DNA of 64,000 nucleotides, taken from NCBI GenBank assembly GCA_904846265.1, contig CAJHAA010000002.1, forward strand, positions 124,001 to 188,000. Reading direction: 5' to 3'. This document shows positions 18,938 through 30,717 of this stretch, piece after piece. Each line of letters begins with the position of its first letter. Within the stretch, counting starts at the first letter, position 1. Below the pieces are notes generated by a model. It had not been told where the DNA came from and did not search any database. It saw only the letters and a list, made by a program, of their open reading frames with translations. The position numbers and the translations under genes were made by a program. The stretch is from Psychrobacter immobilis (GTDB lineage Bacteria > Pseudomonadota > Gammaproteobacteria > Pseudomonadales > Moraxellaceae).

Positions 18938-20128
18938 TTAGTCTGTAGGTGCAAGTGCTGGATAACCAAGGGCATAAAGTATGCCTTCAAGCCCTGTGAC
19001 ATTGATGGCGGCATCAGCACGTGCTTGGACAATAGGCTTAGCGTGATAGGCGACGCCTAGGTCTGCGATGGCCATCATCGGTAAATCATTGGCACCGTCA
19101 CCGATACAGACCACTTGTGACATCTCGATACCCAAGCGCTCGGCAGTATGCTCAACGATAGCCGCTTTTTTGGCACCATTGACGATGGGCAGCTGTACGT
19201 GACCAGTGACTTCCCCTTCGTCGATATCTAGGGCGTTGGCGTGAACTTCGTCAATGCCTAATTGCTCAGCGATGTAGCGCGCAAAGTAGGTAAAGCCGCC
19301 TGATACCAGTACGGTATGGTAGCCCAAGGCTTTTAGTGCACTGATGGTAGTGCGAGCGCCCATTGATAGCGTTAGGCGGCTGCAGATATCATCCAGAACA
19401 TCGGTCGAGATGCCTTTTAGTAACGCTACCCGCTGAGCAAAAGACTCATCAAAATCCATCTCACCGCGCATTGCCGCTTCCGTAATGGCTTCGACTTCTT
19501 CGCCGATGCCCGCTGTTTTTGCCAACTCAACGATGACTTCTTGCTCGATTAAGGTGGAATCCATATCAAAGCAGGCAAGCTTGTGGGTACGTAGCATATG
19601 ACCGACTGATAAAATATGGCAATCGACAATGTCCAAGCGTTTAGCACTACTCGCTTGATGACTATCGTTATAAGCTTCGGTCAAGTCGTGACGCAAGCGC
19701 GTGGTCAGCTGATCATCAATGATGTGAGCTGCCGCGGTCTTTTTGCCAGGATGCATGAGCGTATCAGTGACTGGAACCAACAAATAGCGGAACACTTGTG
19801 CTTGGGTAAAAGGCAAGCGCTGTGCGTTTGCTGCCGTTAGCTCTGTATCAGAAACGGTAATATTGACAAAACTGGCATCAGTATCTTCAGCGACGGTGAC
19901 CAAATGCCAGCTTGGCTGTTCATCGACCCATGATTGCACATACTGGTGGATATCAAGCGTCGATACTTTGGTCGGTAGCACAACAATAAGAGCAAAAACT
20001 GGCAGGGACTGTAGCGCATCAAAATCTTGTAAGTTCGTGTTATCTGGTAACAGTGACGCAATAGAGTCAACGGCTTGTTGCCATGCTTTGCTGTCTTTTG
20101 GTAACGAGTAAGATGTATTGTGTGGCAT
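18938..20128 (-). CDS. serB: Phosphoserine phosphatase
   Basis: A 396-residue enzyme for the last step of serine synthesis. It has an N-terminal ACT-like regulatory region (about residues 40-170) and a C-terminal HAD phosphatase. The catalytic motif is FDMDSTLIEQE with Asp188 (nucleophile) and Asp190. The capping helices carry the RGEMDFDESFAQRV segment, motif II is LVSGGFTYF, and the Mg-binding motif is GDGANDLPMM. Length matches gammaproteobacterial SerB forms with a doubled N-terminal domain. It is divergent from the YtjB-like gene, the same arrangement as serB and ytjB in enterobacteria. Confidence 0.95.
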   Translation of the reverse strand: MPHNTSYSLPKDSKAWQQAVDSIASLLPDNTNLQDFDALQSLPVFALIVVLPTKVSTLDIHQYVQSWVDEQPSWHLVTVAEDTDASFVNITVSDTELTAANAQRLPFTQAQVFRYLLVPVTDTLMHPGKKTAAAHIIDDQLTTRLRHDLTEAYNDSHQASSAKRLDIVDCHILSVGHMLRTHKLACFDMDSTLIEQEVIVELAKTAGIGEEVEAITEAAMRGEMDFDESFAQRVALLKGISTDVLDDICSRLTLSMGARTTISALKALGYHTVLVSGGFTYFARYIAEQLGIDEVHANALDIDEGEVTGHVQLPIVNGAKKAAIVEHTAERLGIEMSQVVCIGDGANDLPMMAIADLGVAYHAKPIVQARADAAINVTGLEGILYALGYPALAPTD

Positions 20129-20623
20129 GGCTCAATGGTCCCTTGTATGCTCATATAAGATTGGGAATAATAGCAGCTTTACTCGGCAGCGCCTATAGAT
20201 GACGCGCAAAGTATCACCGTCGATTAAAGATGGCAGCAATCGTTGAAAAATCATTTGAAATTGAATGTGATTATTATGATAAATTTATAAATCTACTAAC
20301 GCTATAAGACTTATTATGGTGATATAGTAGATAAGATAAGTGGTCTGTATTCATGATGATATTCACAATAATGCTCGCAGTCGCCGCTTACCAAATGTGC
20401 CGTAGATTATCCTGAGTATTAGTATTTGAGACAGCAGTTTTTAAGTAACCAAATCTTGTTGTAAATGTTATTTTAGGCAACAACAGACGTGTCGGGTTAT
20501 GGTACTTAAATTCAATACATACTTGTTAAGATACGCACTATTATAGTTTTTTTAAATTCGCCAAAAAATGAGGGATAGCCTTGTTTTTTTTAATTTCTCT
20601 TATCCAAAAAAGTTTACCATATC
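20129..20623. other. Divergent serB / ytjB-like intergenic region
   Basis: 495 AT-rich bases containing both promoters. I see no RNA gene and no strong hairpin. Confidence 0.5.
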
Positions 20624-22090
20624 ATGACGTATTTAGCGCCGCGGCAAGGGTTGTTTGCCATTATTCTTCTGGTTAGTTTTTGTTTGCAGACGTTGTTATT
20701 GGTCATCAGCACCGATCAACAGCTGAGCAAAAGTCGTGCGTTAAAAGGCGAGCAGATGGTCGCCCAGCTGATTGATGAAGCAAGGTTGTCTTTAGAAAAT
20801 AAAGACCGTGTCAGCTTGAGTGTCATTGCCAATCGCTATACTAGCGAGCAAGACGTGACGCGCATATTGATTAAAGACAATAACGACGACATCTTGGTGC
20901 CTGTTGGCAATGCGCCCATGCAGCAAGGTGATACCATTCGTCAGATTGCCACCAATGGCGATTCGGTGATTGGCAGTGTGTCGTTGACGTTAAAAGATAT
21001 TAGCAAAGGCGAGATTATCGCTATGCAATGGCCGTTCGTCATCGGTACGATGCTGCTGCATTTGTTGCTTTGGCTGGTTTATGGTTATCTTGCTCGTCCA
21101 ACCAAAGAGCAAATTAACGCGCTTAGCCGCGATATTCAAGATTTGCATCGTGAGCAGTATATGCAAATCGATCAGCGCAGTTATGATCGGGAGTTTGAAC
21201 GCCGTACCACGGATACGGATAGAGAAGCATCGGAGCATTCTGTAGAGGGTGCAACGGACAGTCAGCCAACCAATGCACACAAATTGGATGTACATAGTGA
21301 AGTAAACCAGTATTTAAGAACGCAACAAAATCAAGGGGCGACTGATACCACTGGCTCTAATAGTCAGCCTATCGATAGTACGACTGAAGAGCGAGCAGAG
21401 CATGATGCAGCAAATGGTGCTGCCCAAGATGAGATAAGCCGCGCTCATAAATCTGGTAGCGCCTCTCGGTTGTCTGCCACCCGCTCATTTGACAGTGTGA
21501 GAGTGCAGATTGTATTCCATGACGAGTTCAATATGCTTGAGCGTCTGGCACCGGCTCAGCGTTTACCTTATTTGGCATTATGTACGCAGCTATTAAACCA
21601 AGCGGTGACCGAGTTACTCAAGCAGCCATTGTTGTTGGGTGTCAGCGCGATGAATGAGCCACGTTTCGATGACACGGGTGCTAGCGTGTTGTTAAAGGCG
21701 GACAATAGCCATGCCAAAGTGGCGTTAGCAGGTGTAATGCTTGGTAAGCTGTATTTAATGCTCAACAAAATCATCCATGACAAGCACATTGAGCTAAGCC
21801 GCTTTGCACTACCTGCTAAAGCAGGTGTCAGCGATGATGCACAGGCACAAGCAATGACGCAATTATTACACAGCGTCGGCAAAAAAGAGCAAATGCTGAT
21901 TTTGTTGCCCAATGCAGGTCTCAAGCAAATCAGCCACCATGTGCAGGTGCAGAGTATCATGCGCCCAACCACGGTTTATGAGCGTGAATGTGCGGTGTTC
22001 GATGGTGGCAACGATTCGATGATTCAACGCTTAGCAGATGTGCGCAATGCGGTATTGATGATTGAAAGCGCAGATGAGTCGGCTATTTAA
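20624..22090 (+). CDS. AhpA/YtjB-like inner-membrane protein
   Basis: A 488-residue protein with an N-terminal membrane anchor (about residues 10-28), a periplasmic domain of about 100 residues, and a second membrane helix (about 136-155, FVIGTMLLHLLLWLVYGYLA). A low-complexity polar linker (about 185-290, rich in Asp, Glu, Ser and Thr) and a helical cytosolic domain follow. The two-helix sensor-like layout and its position divergent from serB match enterobacterial YtjB (Smp). The C-terminal half is longer and not recognised. Function is unproven in the family. No clear Shine-Dalgarno precedes the ATG. Confidence 0.55.
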   Translation: MTYLAPRQGLFAIILLVSFCLQTLLLVISTDQQLSKSRALKGEQMVAQLIDEARLSLENKDRVSLSVIANRYTSEQDVTRILIKDNNDDILVPVGNAPMQQGDTIRQIATNGDSVIGSVSLTLKDISKGEIIAMQWPFVIGTMLLHLLLWLVYGYLARPTKEQINALSRDIQDLHREQYMQIDQRSYDREFERRTTDTDREASEHSVEGATDSQPTNAHKLDVHSEVNQYLRTQQNQGATDTTGSNSQPIDSTTEERAEHDAANGAAQDEISRAHKSGSASRLSATRSFDSVRVQIVFHDEFNMLERLAPAQRLPYLALCTQLLNQAVTELLKQPLLLGVSAMNEPRFDDTGASVLLKADNSHAKVALAGVMLGKLYLMLNKIIHDKHIELSRFALPAKAGVSDDAQAQAMTQLLHSVGKKEQMLILLPNAGLKQISHHVQVQSIMRPTTVYERECAVFDGGNDSMIQRLADVRNAVLMIESADESAI

Positions 22091-22274
22091 TGCTGCTTAT
22101 ATTCGCTTATTACTATACAATTGTCTGAGATATTGTCTCTGTCGTTATCTTTATATAGCCTAAAAATAGGGCATTAATAATAAAAAGCATTGACAACGTG
22201 AAGTAGAGACTTTATAAGGCATATATATATTAATGTATTCTTAATACCCTTGCTAAAAATGATAGGAGTTTGTC

Positions 22275-22511
22275 ATGAGTGACGCTGATATTGACGACGA
22301 TTTTGATGATGATTTTGTCGACGATGATGATGCAAAGATGGTGGAAGAGGCCGAGACGAGCGTGCGTACGCGCTTAAGTAGTCTTGAGAAGCGTCGACTG
22401 ATCGATAATCTGCTAGAAGAGAAGCGTTTGGCCAAAGAGCTAAAGGATGATCTAGATGATATAGACAATTTCGATGAAGATGGCGATGATTGGGATGATG
22501 ACGATCTTTAG
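22275..22511 (+). CDS. Small acidic protein, PA3496-like
   Basis: A 78-residue protein that is acidic at both ends (long Asp runs) with a central basic helix RRLIDNLLEEKRLAKEL. That central pattern is the hallmark of the small PA3496 family (annotated as putative envelope-integrity proteins) of Pseudomonas and relatives. ATAGGAG lies at good distance from the ATG. The charge layout suggests a binding partner for a basic protein or nucleic-acid mimicry, but this is inference. It has its own downstream terminator at 22682-22712. Confidence 0.65.
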   Translation: MSDADIDDDFDDDFVDDDDAKMVEEAETSVRTRLSSLEKRRLIDNLLEEKRLAKELKDDLDDIDNFDEDGDDWDDDDL

Positions 22512-22636
22512 TTTTTAAACTTAAGTAATAGCCTAATGTGAAAGTGCTCAGTCATTTAAGCCGACTAAAGCCTTTTAATGACGGCATATTAGCTGACAGT
22601 GTAATGCTAATGATATCGCGACCGTTACTTTTTGAC

Positions 22637-22650
22637 GGTTGCTAGCAACC
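22637..22650. promoter_or_regulatory. Perfect 14-bp palindrome GGTTGCTAGCAACC
   Basis: A self-complementary site between the acidic protein gene and the UPF0149 gene, upstream of a terminator hairpin. It may be an operator or part of the 3' end of the preceding transcript. Confidence 0.3.
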
Positions 22651-22681
22651 CGCTCTATGCAATGATTCTTATTTTATAAAG

Positions 22682-22712
22682 ATGGTTTGGGTGCTTTGCC
22701 GAAACCATTTTT
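22682..22712 (+). terminator. Rho-independent terminator
   Basis: Stem ATGGTTT-GG / CC-AAACCAT with a T-run on the + strand, 170 bases after the acidic protein gene and before the UPF0149 gene. Confidence 0.75.
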
Positions 22713-22794
22713 ACCTTCAAATTATCCACTATTCTGCACTTAACCGATCGTTTATGGTGACTGCCGCACTCTATCTTTCAAGGACAATTACATC

Positions 22795-23352
22795 ATGAGT
22801 AACCAACTAAGCTTCGATGAATTATTAGACTATTTGGACAATCAAGAGAGCCCATTTGTGCTTGATAGTGTCGCCGCGCATGGTTTTTTGACAGCGACAG
22901 TCATTGGGCGCCCATTACCGAATTGGCTGGATGCACTGTTTGAAGGTCATGTTAGTGAAATTCCAGAAAACGTCATCGACGGTATTCAGCGCTGGCGCGA
23001 TTCTATTATCGCTGAGCTAAAAAACGAGACGCCTATTGAGCTACCGTTTGGTGAAGATGCGGGTGATGAAGAAGTGGCCGTTGATTTTTCAGATGAATCA
23101 GATATCGTTGCTTGGTCAATTGGCTTTGTCGATGCGATGTATGGCGATGAAGCCAGCGATTGGTTTGAAGATGAAGAAACGGCTGAAGATGTGGCTGTCT
23201 TGACCTTACCAATGATTTTGCTAAGCGGTATCGATGATGAAGATCCAGAGCTTGCAGAGATGCGTAAAGATGAAGACAAGCTGGCACAAATGGCCAATAG
23301 CATCGAAGGCAATTTGACTGAGTTATTTTTGTTGTTCCATACCAACGATTAG
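22795..23352 (+). CDS. UPF0149 family protein (YgfB/YecA-like)
   Basis: A 185-residue acidic cytosolic protein. Family features are the DSVAAHGFLTATVIGRPLP segment near the N-terminus, a middle WSIGFVDAMYG segment and a late LPMILLSG segment, the core of the YgfB/YecA helical fold. It lacks the C-terminal zinc-binding SEC-C tail of long YecA forms. The role is not established in general (YgfB of Pseudomonas affects AmpD and beta-lactam response). AAGGACA precedes the ATG at good spacing. The YbjQ genes follow co-directionally 85 bases later. Confidence 0.85.
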   Translation: MSNQLSFDELLDYLDNQESPFVLDSVAAHGFLTATVIGRPLPNWLDALFEGHVSEIPENVIDGIQRWRDSIIAELKNETPIELPFGEDAGDEEVAVDFSDESDIVAWSIGFVDAMYGDEASDWFEDEETAEDVAVLTLPMILLSGIDDEDPELAEMRKDEDKLAQMANSIEGNLTELFLLFHTND

Positions 23353-23437
23353 CCTTTTTTATCAATATACGGACAGCGTGGTTTGGTCTATATCCAAGTT
23401 GACGCTGTCTATATAACGTCACGGATAAGGTCGTATT

Positions 23438-23887
23438 ATGACTGTGCAACTCTCCAATCTTGAGCATTTGCCCAACTATCAGATCACCGAGCGTTTAGAT
23501 GTGGTGTACGGCAGTACAGTACGCTCAAAACACGTCGGCAAAGACTTGTTTGCTGGGCTAAAAAATATCGTTGGTGGTGAGCTGACGGCCTACACCGAGC
23601 TGTTAGAAGAGTCACGCCAAGAAGCGATCGATCGTATGGTCATCAAGGCAGAAGCCTTGGGTGCTGATGCCGTGGTAGGTCTGCGGTTTTCGACCTCTAG
23701 CATTGCCCAAGGCGCTTCTGAGCTGTTTGTCTATGGTACCGCGGTTAAAGCCATACCGATGCCGCAGCAAGTCTATCAAACCCCACCAAGCGACTCTCAT
23801 CATCATCAGTCTGGTCAACAGCCAAATCTACAAAATTCTGCACCGACAGCGACCGATGACTTGCCACGTTTCAACCCTTTTGGTTAG
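23438..23887 (+). CDS. YbjQ/UPF0145 family protein with polar tail
   Basis: A 149-residue protein. Residues about 12-110 form a YbjQ domain: YQITERLDVVYGSTV, then GGELTAYTELLEESRQEAIDRM, ALGADAVVGLRF and FVYGTAVKA. The family forms a pentameric or decameric fold, once called heavy-metal-binding domain; the role is unknown. A His/Gln/Pro-rich tail (SDSHHHQSGQQP) follows. It is the first of three closely spaced co-directional genes, the second of which is also YbjQ. Confidence 0.85.
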   Translation: MTVQLSNLEHLPNYQITERLDVVYGSTVRSKHVGKDLFAGLKNIVGGELTAYTELLEESRQEAIDRMVIKAEALGADAVVGLRFSTSSIAQGASELFVYGTAVKAIPMPQQVYQTPPSDSHHHQSGQQPNLQNSAPTATDDLPRFNPFG

Positions 23888-23947
23888 CTAACCAAATCTT
23901 AAAGCATCGATATTTTTTTCTGATAAGTTTATGACAAGAGACGTGCC

Positions 23948-24418
23948 ATGAATAATTCCCTTACCCAAATGCTTATCAATTACGCACCGTTTATTTTACT
24001 ATTCGCTGCTGGTTGGTTTTTTGGGTCGCGTCATGAGCGCCAACATCTCGCGCAGTTAAGCGTTGCAGAGCAAGAATTAAGCCATATTATGGTCTCAAGT
24101 GAGCGCTTTTATGTGCCGAAACTTGTTGCCAATACTGAAGGTGAGCTGGTACTTGGTAGCGTGGTTATTGCCCAAGATTATTTCAAAATGATTATCGCTA
24201 GGCTGTTGAGCATTTTTGGCAAAAACTTGACCACTTACGAGACCTTACTCGACCGTGCCCGCCGCGAGGCTCTTGTACGTATGCGTACCGAAGCACAAGC
24301 CAAAGGCTATAACCATATCTACGGCTTACGTCTAGAAGTTAGCAATATCAATCAATTGGGCAGCATGGTCGAAGCTATTGCCTATGGTACGGCAGTTATC
24401 AGTACTGACCGTCACTAA
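23948..24418 (+). CDS. Membrane-anchored YbjQ/UPF0145 family protein
   Basis: A 156-residue protein with one N-terminal membrane helix (about residues 11-27, ending GWFFGSRHERQ) followed by a YbjQ domain. The domain runs VANTEGELVLGSVVIAQDYF, then LTTYETLLDRARREALVRM, GYNHIYGLRLEV and AIAYGTAVI. It starts 60 bases after the first YbjQ gene. Having one soluble and one anchored YbjQ suggests a hetero-oligomer at the membrane. Biochemical function is not established for the family. Confidence 0.82.
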   Translation: MNNSLTQMLINYAPFILLFAAGWFFGSRHERQHLAQLSVAEQELSHIMVSSERFYVPKLVANTEGELVLGSVVIAQDYFKMIIARLLSIFGKNLTTYETLLDRARREALVRMRTEAQAKGYNHIYGLRLEVSNINQLGSMVEAIAYGTAVISTDRH

Positions 24419-24545
24419 AGTCCTGCCAATTTAAGATATATTCTTAATCTTATGTTCTTTCTTATCCCCAAAATAAGCACTTATCTTAGTTATCCTTGCG
24501 TTGCTATCAATGTCTAACAAGAAATTATAGAGAGTCGACTATATT

Positions 24546-24773
24546 ATGCTTGAACTTTTCTTCTGGGGCTTCCTGCTACTTTTACAGATTGTTTTTGGGC
24601 TACTGATGTTTTATGGTGTGTTTAAAGTGATGCTCTGGTCTAGTCGTACAAAGCTTTCAAAGCGTACTTCCAGCTCATCTTCTGGAGATGACATCAACAA
24701 CAGTAATCATAGCGGATATAGCAGCAATGACTCTTGTGGTGACAGTGGTGGTGATGGTGGCGGGTGTGATTGA
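24546..24773 (+). CDS. Small membrane protein with Ser- and Gly/Cys-rich tail
   Basis: A 75-residue protein: one strong membrane helix (about residues 3-31), a basic patch (SRTKLSKR), a Ser/Asn/Asp-rich stretch and a tail with two cysteines in glycine-rich context (SCGDSGGDGGGCD). No family was recognised. It follows the two YbjQ genes in the same direction (127-base gap). Composition biased to Ser, Gly and Asp makes homology hard to judge, but the ATG context and helix argue for a real gene. Confidence 0.55.
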   Translation: MLELFFWGFLLLLQIVFGLLMFYGVFKVMLWSSRTKLSKRTSSSSSGDDINNSNHSGYSSNDSCGDSGGDGGGCD

Positions 24774-25120
24774 TTCCTTTCTTAGCGACAAATCTGCTCG
24801 TTCTCAGCCTAAAAATATAAATAACGGTATACCTTAAAGTTTTTCTATACTTTTATATGGCGGATATCCTACGTTTGGATACTGACTGGTGAGTAGTTGA
24901 ATAAAATAGATAAGGCAGACTTTACCCCTATATACTTGCTTTTACCATGTCTTATTTTTTGCTGTTTTTTAATTGATTATCGGTGTTTAACGGCTATTGA
25001 TTATGAAGGTACGCTTTAGCAAGGATTGCTAATCAGGCGTCATTTAATCAGCATGCTTGGTCTATAAAATTCATCTATAAAATGAACCTATAAACAGCTC
25101 TTATCTACAAGGATGTAGTT
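24774..25120. other. Intergenic region with 13-bp tandem-like repeats
   Basis: 347 bases upstream of the BASS transporter. Three imperfect 13-bp units start with CTATAAA at 25062, 25075 and 25088. They end 20 bases before the start codon and may affect promoter or translation. Confidence 0.5.
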
Positions 25121-26044
25121 ATGGAAGGTCTTGCCATAGTCACGTTAGTCAATTCAGTTATCATTCCTATTTGTCTGTTTTTAATCATGATGGGCATGGG
25201 TCTGACCCTCGTCACCAACGATTTTAAACGGGTTTTAAAATATCCAAAAGCAGTCGGCATTGGCTTGACCAATCAGTTGATACTGTTACCTATCATTGGC
25301 TTTGCCTTAGTCAATATCATGCCATTACGCCCAGAGTATGCCGTCGGAGTTATGCTCCTCGTATTGTGTCCGGGTGGCACTACCTCAAATTTATTTACCT
25401 ATTTAGCCAAAGGCGATGTGGCGCTGTCGGTGACGATGACCGCGATTGCGAGCGTGATTACCGTCTTTACCATTCCCATTGTGCTGAGCTTTTCATTGAT
25501 TTATTTTATGGGCAGCGGTAGTGAGTTTGAGTTACCAGTAGTAAAAACGATGCTGACTTTGGTGGTGCTGACGATAGTGCCTATTAGTGTCGGTATGCTG
25601 ATTAAACGCTATGCACCAACCGTTGCCGATCGCTCACAAGTTTATGTGTCTCGATTTGGGGTGATATTTTTAACGTTTTTAGTGCTATTTTTGGGCTATG
25701 TGCAACGCGATATCATTGTCGACGCCTTTATCGCTACGGGTCCCGTATCGGTATTATTAAACCTCTCAACCATGGCGCTCGGTTATTATAGTAGTAAATG
25801 GTTCGGTCTCAACTGGGCGCAAAGAACCTCGGTGACGCTAGAAGTCGGTCTACAAAACAGTACCTTGTCGATATTCATGGCATTGACGTTATTATCTAAC
25901 TACGACATGTCGATGATGCCAGCCATTTATACCTTGGTGATGTTCTTAAGCGCGGGGATTTTGGTGCGTATATTTAGCGCTCAACACGATAAGCTGAGAA
26001 AATCTGAAATAGAAAATAGCGTGTTGGCAGCGCGTATGCTGTAG
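25121..26044 (+). CDS. BASS family transporter (bile acid:sodium symporter-like)
   Basis: A 307-residue inner-membrane protein with nine to ten predicted helices. The family signature is LVLCPGGTTSNLFTYLAKGD (crossover region after TM4), and the second crossover is LEVGLQNSTLSIF. Bacterial BASS proteins carry sodium-coupled organic anions (bile acids, pantoate or pyruvate depending on branch). The branch here resembles the generic bacterial YocS/ASBT-like group. A clear AAGGAT ribosome site precedes the ATG. No enzyme genes flank it to reveal the substrate. Confidence 0.88.
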   Translation: MEGLAIVTLVNSVIIPICLFLIMMGMGLTLVTNDFKRVLKYPKAVGIGLTNQLILLPIIGFALVNIMPLRPEYAVGVMLLVLCPGGTTSNLFTYLAKGDVALSVTMTAIASVITVFTIPIVLSFSLIYFMGSGSEFELPVVKTMLTLVVLTIVPISVGMLIKRYAPTVADRSQVYVSRFGVIFLTFLVLFLGYVQRDIIVDAFIATGPVSVLLNLSTMALGYYSSKWFGLNWAQRTSVTLEVGLQNSTLSIFMALTLLSNYDMSMMPAIYTLVMFLSAGILVRIFSAQHDKLRKSEIENSVLAARML

Positions 26045-26052
26045 ATGCTGAA

Positions 26053-26092
26053 AACCCATAACAGGTTTAAATATTGAACCTTGTTATGGGTA
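26053..26092. terminator. Hairpin between convergent BASS and FNT genes
   Basis: ACCCATAACA / TGTTATGGGT outer arms with GGTT/AACC inside (one bulge). It lies 10 bases after the BASS stop. The T-run is weak on both strands. Confidence 0.6.
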
Positions 26093-26117
26093 ATAGGTGA
26101 ATTATCTATTTATAGCG

Positions 26118-26138
26118 TTTAGCATTTAGCATTTAGCA
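26118..26138. repeat. Tandem 7-mer TTTAGCA x3
   Basis: Three perfect copies just before the FNT stop codon side of the convergent gap. It is a simple repeat with no known function. Confidence 0.7.
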
Positions 26139-26146
26139 TTAACCAA

Positions 26147-27250
26147 TCAAAGTCGGCGGGTATTTACACTGCTTCTAGCTTCCGCTTGTTCACTAGCCGT
26201 TTGTTCTTTCACTTTTTCAATTTGAAATAAGAAAGTACGGTTTTTGAGTACCGCCACAAACACCACGCCGCCGACGGTATTGCCCACCAATATCACTACT
26301 AAAAACAGTAAATAACGCCCCAAGCTGACGGTATTGCCGTATAGCAAAGCAGAAAAAATCTCAATGTTGCCCACGATACTGTGATGCAATCCTAAAAAAC
26401 CAATACTGCCAGTAATAAGCGTTACCAAAACGATGCGGCTAAGGGTGTCGCGCGCTGAGGTCACAAGCCAAGCGGTGACGCCCATCATCCAACCTGCTAA
26501 GATGGCGCTACCAAATATGACCCACCACCTAAACCCTAAAATGTGTTCAGCATAAGTGTCGATGTCGCTCACGCTAAACAGCTGCATATTTAAACCCAAC
26601 CCTATCATCAATGCGGCAAACAAACAGCCGCCAACGATGTTGCCAGCGATGACAATGCCCCAAAGGCGTAGCAATTTATGCAACGGTTCAATCTTGTTAA
26701 GCACAGGTAGGCTTAATAATGAGGTTTGTTCGGTGAATAATAGCGACTGACCAATGACGACGATGATAAAGCCAATTGGGTAAAGTAGGGAGGCGAGCAC
26801 GATTGCGTATTGGCTTGGTAGTACGCCACTCAACAGCGCAAAAGCTGATAAAATCATAAAGAAGCTAATGCCAATCTCAAGCCCAGCGGTAAAAGCACTG
26901 GTAAATAGCGAGCCAAGCGAGCGCTCAAAGGTTTCTTTGGCATCCATCACTTGCTCAACCAAGATACTGGCATAGCTTTTTGCTTGACTCAAGTTATCAT
27001 CATTGGCGACTTTTTTGATGGTTTCTTTGTCTGCTTCGCTCATATCTTCAGAGAAATCTTCGTCTTCTAAACTTTCTGTCGCCTCGGTATCATCTGGAAT
27101 CGCAGTTTTGCTAACGTCTTTACCTTCAGCAACAGATGGTTGATAAGCGCTATCATCAATCAAGCGCTTATCGTCTATTTCATTAGCGTTAGATTCATTA
27201 GCTTGAGAGTGGCTGCTATTGTTGTAGGTGTGCTCAGTATCTTTGGACAC
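26147..27250 (-). CDS. Formate/nitrite transporter family channel with acidic N-terminal extension
   Basis: A 367-residue FNT-family protein; FNTs conduct formate, nitrite or hydrosulfide as pentameric channels. Residues about 105-340 contain the six-helix core, including GSLFTSAFTAGLEIGISFF, LLFTEQTSLLSLPV, WGIVIAGNIVGG, the pore-histidine segment LGLHHSIVGNIEIF and the last-helix VILVGNTVGG. The first about 100 residues are polar and strongly acidic (EDEDFSEDMSEADKE), about 80 longer than FocA/NirC, probably disordered and cytosolic. This matches the YfdC-like FNT branch, which also has a long N-terminus; the substrate is uncertain. It is a single gene. Confidence 0.85.
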   Translation of the reverse strand: MSKDTEHTYNNSSHSQANESNANEIDDKRLIDDSAYQPSVAEGKDVSKTAIPDDTEATESLEDEDFSEDMSEADKETIKKVANDDNLSQAKSYASILVEQVMDAKETFERSLGSLFTSAFTAGLEIGISFFMILSAFALLSGVLPSQYAIVLASLLYPIGFIIVVIGQSLLFTEQTSLLSLPVLNKIEPLHKLLRLWGIVIAGNIVGGCLFAALMIGLGLNMQLFSVSDIDTYAEHILGFRWWVIFGSAILAGWMMGVTAWLVTSARDTLSRIVLVTLITGSIGFLGLHHSIVGNIEIFSALLYGNTVSLGRYLLFLVVILVGNTVGGVVFVAVLKNRTFLFQIEKVKEQTASEQAEARSSVNTRRL

Positions 27251-27567
27251 GGTCGGCTCGCTGTTTATAAGATCATGATTTTAGGATAAAGACGCCATTT
27301 ATATGCTAGTGATGTTATAAAATATATCTCATAGCATGACCCATATTTTATAACATCACTAGCACTTATTTTGTTGGAGTCTCATTCGATTGAGGACGTT
27401 TATGGGCTTTTGCGCTTATTAATGGGGCAATACTACTCTGCAAGTCTGATAAATTGCCTTAGCATCTAACAAAATCTGCCTATCTGCGTTAAAATCACTC
27501 TATTCATTATTTTCCTAATTTCTATATTCGCTTTAATCACATTCAATCAATAAAAGATAATGCCATT
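27251..27567. other. Divergent FNT / valS intergenic region
   Basis: 317 bases dominated by a 22-bp perfect inverted repeat (27304-27364). The stretch just before valS is AT-rich and presumably holds its promoter. Confidence 0.5.
27304..27364. repeat. 22-bp perfect inverted repeat with 17-nt loop
   Basis: Arms 27304-27325 and 27343-27364 are exact complements (TGCTAGTGATG... pairing with ...CATCACTAGCA). It is one of the strongest hairpins in the window. There is no T-run, so it is not a standard terminator. It may be a repetitive extragenic palindrome or a protein-binding site near the FNT and valS promoters. Confidence 0.8.
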
Positions 27568-30501
<2,934 letters not shown>

Positions 30502-30525
30502 TTAATGATTAAGTATCTGTCTTAA

Positions 30526-30563
30526 TAAAAAACGCTATCATATTTATGATGGCGTTTTTTATT
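30526..30563 (+). terminator. valS terminator
   Basis: A-run, stem AACGCTATCATA / TATGATGGCGTT (one G-U), T-run, 25 bases after the valS stop. Confidence 0.9.
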
Positions 30564-30717
30564 GTCTGCTGGTTAGTTCGCCGACCAGTTCTTAATATTA
30601 TTAAATACTGAATATTTGTGTGCTATTATCTAAATTAGTGTTGATATTATCAAATTAACTGTCAGCTTTAATTAGATAGGTACTAAGTTACTCAAAAATT
30701 TAAAGGAACAATAATTT

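Noticed and set aside
23033-23467. 144-codon antisense frame across the UPF0149 gene end
   Set aside because: His/Leu/Arg-rich shadow of acidic coding sequence on the opposite strand.
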